Shown: one piece after another, positions 6,110-10,159 of the stretch | How the letters are laid out: each line of letters starts with the position of its first letter | Numbering within the stretch: position 1 is the first letter of the stretch | From: Verrucomicrobiota bacterium | GTDB lineage: Bacteria; Verrucomicrobiota; Verrucomicrobiia; Opitutales; Seribacteraceae | Assembly: GCA_030830145.1 (NCBI GenBank) | Contig: JAURNO010000399.1 | Coordinates: forward strand, 1 to 10,159 | Reading direction: 5' to 3' | Length of the DNA stretch: 10,159 nt | Program-made: the position numbers and the translations under genes | The notes under the pieces: model-generated | Seen by the model: only the letters and a program-made list of their open reading frames with translations | Told to the model about the DNA's origin: nothing | Database searches by the model: none

Positions 6110-8893
6110 CTAGGAGACTGCAGCTTGGGCAGCGGCAAGTCTTGCCGTCGGCACACGAAACGGTGAGCAACTCACGTAGTTAAGTCCGATTTTATGACAG
6201 AACTTCACACTCTGCGGATCTCCTCCGTGTTCTCCACAGATTCCAAGTTTGATTCCACGACGTTTCGATTTTCCTTTTTTAACGGCGATCTCCATCAATT
6301 GGCCGACGCCACTTTGGTCCACGCTAGCGAAAGGATTTGCGTCCAAGATATCAAGCTCGGTGTAGTTCGGAAGAAAACTGCCCGAATCATCACGGCTCAT
6401 GCCCATGGTGGTTTGGGTTAAATCATTCGTTCCAAAACTGAAGAACTGAGCAGTCTTCGCAATTTCATCGGCAACGAGGGCCGCACGAGGAATTTCAATC
6501 ATGGTACCGACAAGGTATTTTACCTTTTCGCCTTTGGCGGCAAAAACCTTCTTGGCCGTTTCATGAATGACCTCGACTTGTAGCTCGAGCTCGCGCGGGA
6601 ACCCAACCAAGGGAACCATCAGTTCAGGGTTAACTTCAATTCCGGCTTTCTTGGCCAGTATAGCGGCTTCGAAGATAGCTTGCGCCTGCATCTCAGTGAC
6701 CTCCGGATAGGATATGCCCAAACGACAGCCTCGATGCCCAAGCATCGGGTTGAACTCATGGAGATCCTCGACCCTTCTCTTAATGGCCGCAAGTGGAAGA
6801 CCAAGCTTCTTGGCCAAGTCGCGTTGAGCCTGATTGTCATGAGGCAAGAATTCATGCAAGGGGGGGTCAAGCAAGCGAATGGTTGCGGGCTTTCCGGCCA
6901 ATGCCTTGAAAATGCCTTGGAAATCACGCCTTTGATAAGGTAACAATTTCTTTAATGCTTTGCGCCGGGTCGGCTCGTCTTCAGCAAGAATCATTTCCCG
7001 CATGGCATCGATCCGATTCCCTTCGAAAAACATGTGTTCCGTTCGGCAAAGCCCGATTCCGGTAGCACCGAATGCCACTGCATTCGCGACCTGAGAAGGC
7101 GAATCCGCGTTGGTACGGACCGTCATTTTGGTCGCTTTCTCGCACCAATTCATAAGCTTGGAAAAGTTTTGATAGGCCTGGCTTTTCTTCGGGTCCAGTT
7201 TCTTCTCAACCAAAACTTGAATAATTTCCGATGGAGCCGTCTTGATTTCGCCTGCGAAGACTTCTCCCGTCGTTCCGTTAATCGACATATAATCGCCTTC
7301 CTTGAAGGTCTTGCCTGCGACCTTGACGGTTTTGGCATGATAATCGACATCTAATTCGGCGGCTCCGCAAACGCAGACCTTGCCCATTTGTCGAGCGACT
7401 AGCGCAGCATGCGAGGAAACGCCTCCTCTGGCAGTCAAAATACCCTCGGCGGCAATCATGCCTCTGAGGTCTTCGGGAGAGGTTTCCTGGCGAACCAAGA
7501 GAACGCTCGACTTCTTGGCCGCTTCCACGGCTCTTTCGGCATTCAGGCAGATTCGTCCTGAGGCGGCTCCCGGACCTGCGGGCAAACCCTTGCATAGCGA
7601 GGTGGCTGCTTTTTGAGCCTTCTCGTCGAAGACGGGAGCCAAAACCTGATCCAACTGATCGGCTGGAACTCGCGTGATTGCGGTTTTCCAATCGATGAGT
7701 CTCTCTTTTACCATTTCAGCGGCAATGCGCACAGCGGCAAGTCCGGTACGTTTGCCATTACGGGTCTGCAGCATGTAGAGCTTTTCATTTTCAATCGTGA
7801 ATTCAAAGTCCTGCATATCCTTGAAATGCTTCTCCAACTTTTTTTGCACCGCTACTAGCTCCTTGAAGGGCTTGGGCAAAACTCGTTGGAGTTTTGCGAC
7901 TGGACGAGGAGTCCTGACTCCGGCAACGACATCCTCCCCTTGAGCATCGGTAAGGAACTCACCGTACAGGACTTTTTCGCCGCTCGCTGGGTCTCTGGTA
8001 AAACCAACACCCGAGCCGGATTTTTTTCCGGTATTGCCAAATACCATTGCTTGAACGTTCACGGCGGTACCCCATTCCGCGGGGATTCCGTACTTGCGGC
8101 GATAAACGATTGCACGATCGTTCATCCAAGAACTGAAAACGGCACCGACTGAGCCTTCGAGTTGCTGCCAAGGGCAGGTTGGAAAATCGCGACCAGACCT
8201 TTTTTTCACCAATTGCTTGAAGCGGTTCACCAACTCCTTCATTTGAGAAGCGGTAATGCGGGAATCATCGACTTCACCTTTTTCCTTTGGAAAAATCTCC
8301 TTTTTGAAATCTTCGATGGTAGCCTCAAAAGGATCGTGATCTTCACTCGGAAGCTTCTGCACACCCATAACAACATCACCGTACATTTGGATGAATCGAC
8401 GATAGCAATCCCAGGCAAAACGCTCGTTGTTGGAGGATGCCGTGAGGGCCTCCACCGTCTCGTCGTTCAGACCCAAGTTCAAGATCGTATCCATCATGCC
8501 AGGCATGGAATCACGGGCCCCTGAACGGACGGAAAGAAGAAGGGGGTTTTTCAGGTCGCCAAGCTTTTTGCCCAATTGCTTTTCCATCAAGGCAACCGAT
8601 TGCTTCATTTGTTCATCCAACACTTTGGGGTAGGTCTTTTTATTGTCGTAAAAGTAAGTGCAGACATCAGTCGTGATAGTAAAGCCAGGGGGTACGGGAA
8701 GTCCAATCTTGGCCATCTCCGCCAAATTAGCGCCTTTGCCGCCGAGAAGGTTACGTTGCGTTGCGTCTCCGTCGGTCTTTTTGCCAAAGTCATAGACATA
8801 CTTTGGGCCTTTCGCTTTGCTGGATGCACTCTTGCCGGGTGCTTTCTTGGATGTTTTACTCTTGGCAGGTTTTGCCTTCTTTTTTTGGGCCAT
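6110..8893 (-). CDS. ppdK: Pyruvate, phosphate dikinase
   Basis: The enzyme reversibly converts pyruvate, ATP and phosphate to PEP, AMP and PPi, serving either gluconeogenesis or PPi-linked glycolysis. Domains in order: ATP-grasp (about 32-400) with [10 protein letters not shown] (51-60), [21 protein letters not shown] (121-141) and [10 protein letters not shown] (297-306); swivelling phosphohistidine domain (about 430-550) with [18 protein letters not shown]495 being the phosphorylated histidine; PEP/pyruvate barrel (about 560-927) with LCRTEHMFF (615-623), [13 protein letters not shown] (719-731), FGTNDLTQ (820-827) and ICGEHGG with the catalytic C886. At 927 residues it is longer than the usual 870-880, mainly through a basic Lys/Ala/Ser tail at residues 1-30. 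Two residues before H495 there is serine (S493) where the regulatory threonine usually is. The ATG at 8893 lacks a Shine-Dalgarno sequence. All catalytic residues look present. Confidence 0.96.
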   Translation of the reverse strand: MAQKKKAKPAKSKTSKKAPGKSASSKAKGPKYVYDFGKKTDGDATQRNLLGGKGANLAEMAKIGLPVPPGFTITTDVCTYFYDNKKTYPKVLDEQMKQSVALMEKQLGKKLGDLKNPLLLSVRSGARDSMPGMMDTILNLGLNDETVEALTASSNNERFAWDCYRRFIQMYGDVVMGVQKLPSEDHDPFEATIEDFKKEIFPKEKGEVDDSRITASQMKELVNRFKQLVKKRSGRDFPTCPWQQLEGSVGAVFSSWMNDRAIVYRRKYGIPAEWGTAVNVQAMVFGNTGKKSGSGVGFTRDPASGEKVLYGEFLTDAQGEDVVAGVRTPRPVAKLQRVLPKPFKELVAVQKKLEKHFKDMQDFEFTIENEKLYMLQTRNGKRTGLAAVRIAAEMVKERLIDWKTAITRVPADQLDQVLAPVFDEKAQKAATSLCKGLPAGPGAASGRICLNAERAVEAAKKSSVLLVRQETSPEDLRGMIAAEGILTARGGVSSHAALVARQMGKVCVCGAAELDVDYHAKTVKVAGKTFKEGDYMSINGTTGEVFAGEIKTAPSEIIQVLVEKKLDPKKSQAYQNFSKLMNWCEKATKMTVRTNADSPSQVANAVAFGATGIGLCRTEHMFFEGNRIDAMREMILAEDEPTRRKALKKLLPYQRRDFQGIFKALAGKPATIRLLDPPLHEFLPHDNQAQRDLAKKLGLPLAAIKRRVEDLHEFNPMLGHRGCRLGISYPEVTEMQAQAIFEAAILAKKAGIEVNPELMVPLVGFPRELELQVEVIHETAKKVFAAKGEKVKYLVGTMIEIPRAALVADEIAKTAQFFSFGTNDLTQTTMGMSRDDSGSFLPNYTELDILDANPFASVDQSGVGQLMEIAVKKGKSKRRGIKLGICGEHGGDPQSVKFCHKIGLNYVSCSPFRVPTARLAAAQAAVS

Positions 8894-8920
8894 TGTCTTG
8901 TAATTTATTTAGCTTCTGTA

Positions 8921-8949
8921 ATAAAAGTCACCATTTGCCTTGAGGTCAA
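8921..8949 (-). promoter_or_regulatory. Candidate ppdK promoter with overlapping dyad
   Basis: On the minus strand, TTGACC (8949-8944, five of six matches to the consensus -35) is followed after exactly 17 bases by TTTTAT (8926-8921, four of six matches to the -10). This predicts a start near 8914 and a leader of about 20 bases with no Shine-Dalgarno sequence. The -35 is embedded in an imperfect dyad, TTTGCCT (8934-8940) and AGGtCAAA (8943-8950), which could be an operator. The rest of the 246-base ppdK-tatC gap is AT-rich and shows no ORF or terminator. Confidence 0.45.
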
Positions 8950-9061
8950 ACAGGGCAAGCGATGAATAAACGAAGGGGATTTCATCTTATTTTTTGGACA
9001 TTTTGTCAACGAACGACTTCCGATACCCAAAGTCTCAATTTTCAATTTGCATGGTTTCCAA

Positions 9062-9089
9062 TGGACGAAAAACATTTTTTCTCCATAAT
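9062..9089 (+). promoter_or_regulatory. Weak candidate tatC promoter
   Basis: TGGACG (9062-9067, four of six matches to TTGACA) and CATAAT (9084-9089, five of six matches to TATAAT) are separated by 16 bases and would start a transcript near 9096, about 44 bases before the tatC ATG. The surrounding sequence is AT-rich, so a chance match is quite possible. It is the best plus-strand pair I found in the gap. Confidence 0.25.
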
Positions 9090-9139
9090 CAACAATTTGC
9101 TTTAAACCCCCACGAGGTATTTATCCTTCATGTTTTCAA

Positions 9140-10159
9140 ATGAGTTCGGAAAATAAAAACGACAAACCCAAGACCTTTGGAGAAAAATTCAAAGAGGAGG
9201 GGTTTGTGGGTATGCTTAAGAAAAAAGGGAACCCTGACAAATCAAGTCCCAATGAAATGCATTTTCTTGAGCACTTGGAAGAGTTGAGGTGGGTCATTTT
9301 CAAATCAATCATCGCTTTCATAGGAGGTTGCCTTGCCATTGCGGTCTTTCTGGACGACTCCGTAAAAGTCCTCCAGATGCCTTTGGTTTCGGCCGTTGAA
9401 GATTTTGGGAAGATCGAAGTCGACCTTCAAAGTATTGGTCTCGAAGAGTACGTGGAAACCCTTAATTCACAGGATGTCGATCTACGAATGCTGCGCAACG
9501 CAAGGCAAGACGACTTGCAAACGTGGGGTATATCCGACCCGCACCACCAAACACGGATTCTCAGTCATTTTTCCGTCGGAAAGAATCGTAACCTGCTCCA
9601 GGTCATTCGTTCCTTTTCTCCTATCTTCATTGCCATGAAGATTTGTTTTCTCGGTGGGATTGGAATTTCGCTTCCTCTGATTCTTTATTTTATCGGAGGC
9701 TTCGTGGTTCCCGGTCTAACACCCCGGGAGAAGAGGGTTTTCTTGCCAGGTTGTCTCGCTGCCACCCTTCTTTTTCTGGCTGGCGCGTCCATGACCTATT
9801 TCTTTATTCTTCCTTACTCTTTGGCCTTTACCATCGAGTTTTCCTTCAATGTGCTCGGTCTCGACGTTTATCGTCCGGAAGCGGGCAACTATTACAGCAC
9901 CGTAATTTGGATGACCTTTGCCGTCGGGATAGCCTTCCAATTTCCACTTGTCCTTATCCTCCTGATTAAAATAGGGATTCTATCCGTCAAAAAGTTGCGC
10001 GACAATCGCCGGCTCGTGCTCGTTATCCTCCTGATCGCGGCTGCTTTCATCACGCCGGGCGGAGATCCCGTAACCCTGTGCATTCTGACCATTCCTCTCT
10101 ACGTACTGTACGAACTGGCCATCATAACCGGTGCCGTAATCGAGAAGGCAAAGGAAAGA
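9140..10159 (+). CDS. tatC: Sec-independent translocase subunit TatC with enlarged first loop, C-terminus cut
   Basis: TatC is the polytopic core of the twin-arginine translocase and recognises RR signal peptides. 340 codons are open to the right edge, and most of the protein is present. Residues 1-40 form a charged cytoplasmic extension, then the signature HFLEHLEELRW (41-51) and TM1 (about 52-72). P81-L82 matches the conserved PL of loop 1. Normally about 20 residues separate this from the start of TM2; here SPIFIAMK comes at about 160, an insertion of roughly 60 charged residues. The rest is standard: TM2 (about 164-190), PGLTPREKR (191-199) with the conserved glutamate E197, TM3 (about 203-225), TM4 (about 253-280) and the last helices (about 290-335). 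D309 aligns with the conserved loop aspartate, but the usual glutamine four residues on is leucine. Start uncertain: the ATG at 9140 has no ribosome site, while an in-frame ATG at 9212 follows GAGGAGG. Confidence 0.9.
   Translation, partial: MSSENKNDKPKTFGEKFKEEGFVGMLKKKGNPDKSSPNEMHFLEHLEELRWVIFKSIIAFIGGCLAIAVFLDDSVKVLQMPLVSAVEDFGKIEVDLQSIGLEEYVETLNSQDVDLRMLRNARQDDLQTWGISDPHHQTRILSHFSVGKNRNLLQVIRSFSPIFIAMKICFLGGIGISLPLILYFIGGFVVPGLTPREKRVFLPGCLAATLLFLAGASMTYFFILPYSLAFTIEFSFNVLGLDVYRPEAGNYYSTVIWMTFAVGIAFQFPLVLILLIKIGILSVKKLRDNRRLVLVILLIAAAFITPGGDPVTLCILTIPLYVLYELAIITGAVIEKAKER

Noticed and set aside
8576..8965. 129-codon plus-strand frame with hydrophobic stretches opposite the ppdK start
   Set aside because: The hydrophobicity is the complement of the lysine/alanine-rich ppdK N-terminus. 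It covers the ppdK promoter and has no ribosome site or family match.
1..10159. CRISPR array, mobile element, tRNA or phage island
   Set aside because: On reading through I saw no spaced repeats, terminal inverted repeats, transposase or integrase motifs, or tRNA-like cloverleaf sequences. The genes are ordinary chromosomal housekeeping genes.

Overview
The window holds six protein genes, two of them cut by the window edges, in compact bacterial DNA of roughly balanced base composition. No tRNA, rRNA, CRISPR array, insertion sequence or phage gene is visible. A membrane protein with an N-terminal GYF_2 domain, a fused two-subunit-type glycine dehydrogenase, a pyruvate,phosphate dikinase and starts without Shine-Dalgarno sequences together suggest Verrucomicrobiota, perhaps Opitutae. 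That placement is inference from gene content, not a marker-gene result.

Layout: (1) 1-897, minus strand: the N-terminal 299 codons of a GYF_2/transmembrane protein that runs off the left edge. (2) 898-1397: a 500-base intergenic region rich in signals. It has plus-strand promoter-like elements, a structured segment ending in a good intrinsic terminator (1144-1174) with no plus-strand gene in front of it, two similar TATAAT...GACATGG modules, and a perfect TGAAT-N4-ATTCA dyad just before gcvP. (3) 1398-4415, plus strand: a 1005-residue glycine decarboxylase P-protein made of a GcvPA-like half joined to a GcvPB-like half, followed after 39 bases by an 81-residue two-helix membrane protein (4455-4700), probably co-transcribed. 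(4) 4719-6002 hflX and 6110-8893 ppdK, both on the minus strand and convergent with the gcvP unit. A strong intrinsic terminator separates ppdK from hflX, so hflX probably has its own promoter. (5) 9140-10159, plus strand: tatC, divergent from ppdK, running off the right edge, with a roughly 60-residue insertion in its first extracytoplasmic loop.

The genes do not form one pathway. They are housekeeping functions: glycine cleavage and one-carbon supply (GcvP), pyruvate/PEP interconversion (PPDK), ribosome rescue or quality control (HflX) and export of folded proteins (TatC). I see no clear new multi-gene system. The most unusual material is the gcvP upstream region (candidate small RNA or leader, candidate operator, possible leaderless start) and the architecture of individual proteins (fused GcvP, TatC with a loop insertion, PPDK with a lysine/alanine-rich tail). 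All promoter and RNA calls rest on visual motif reading only.
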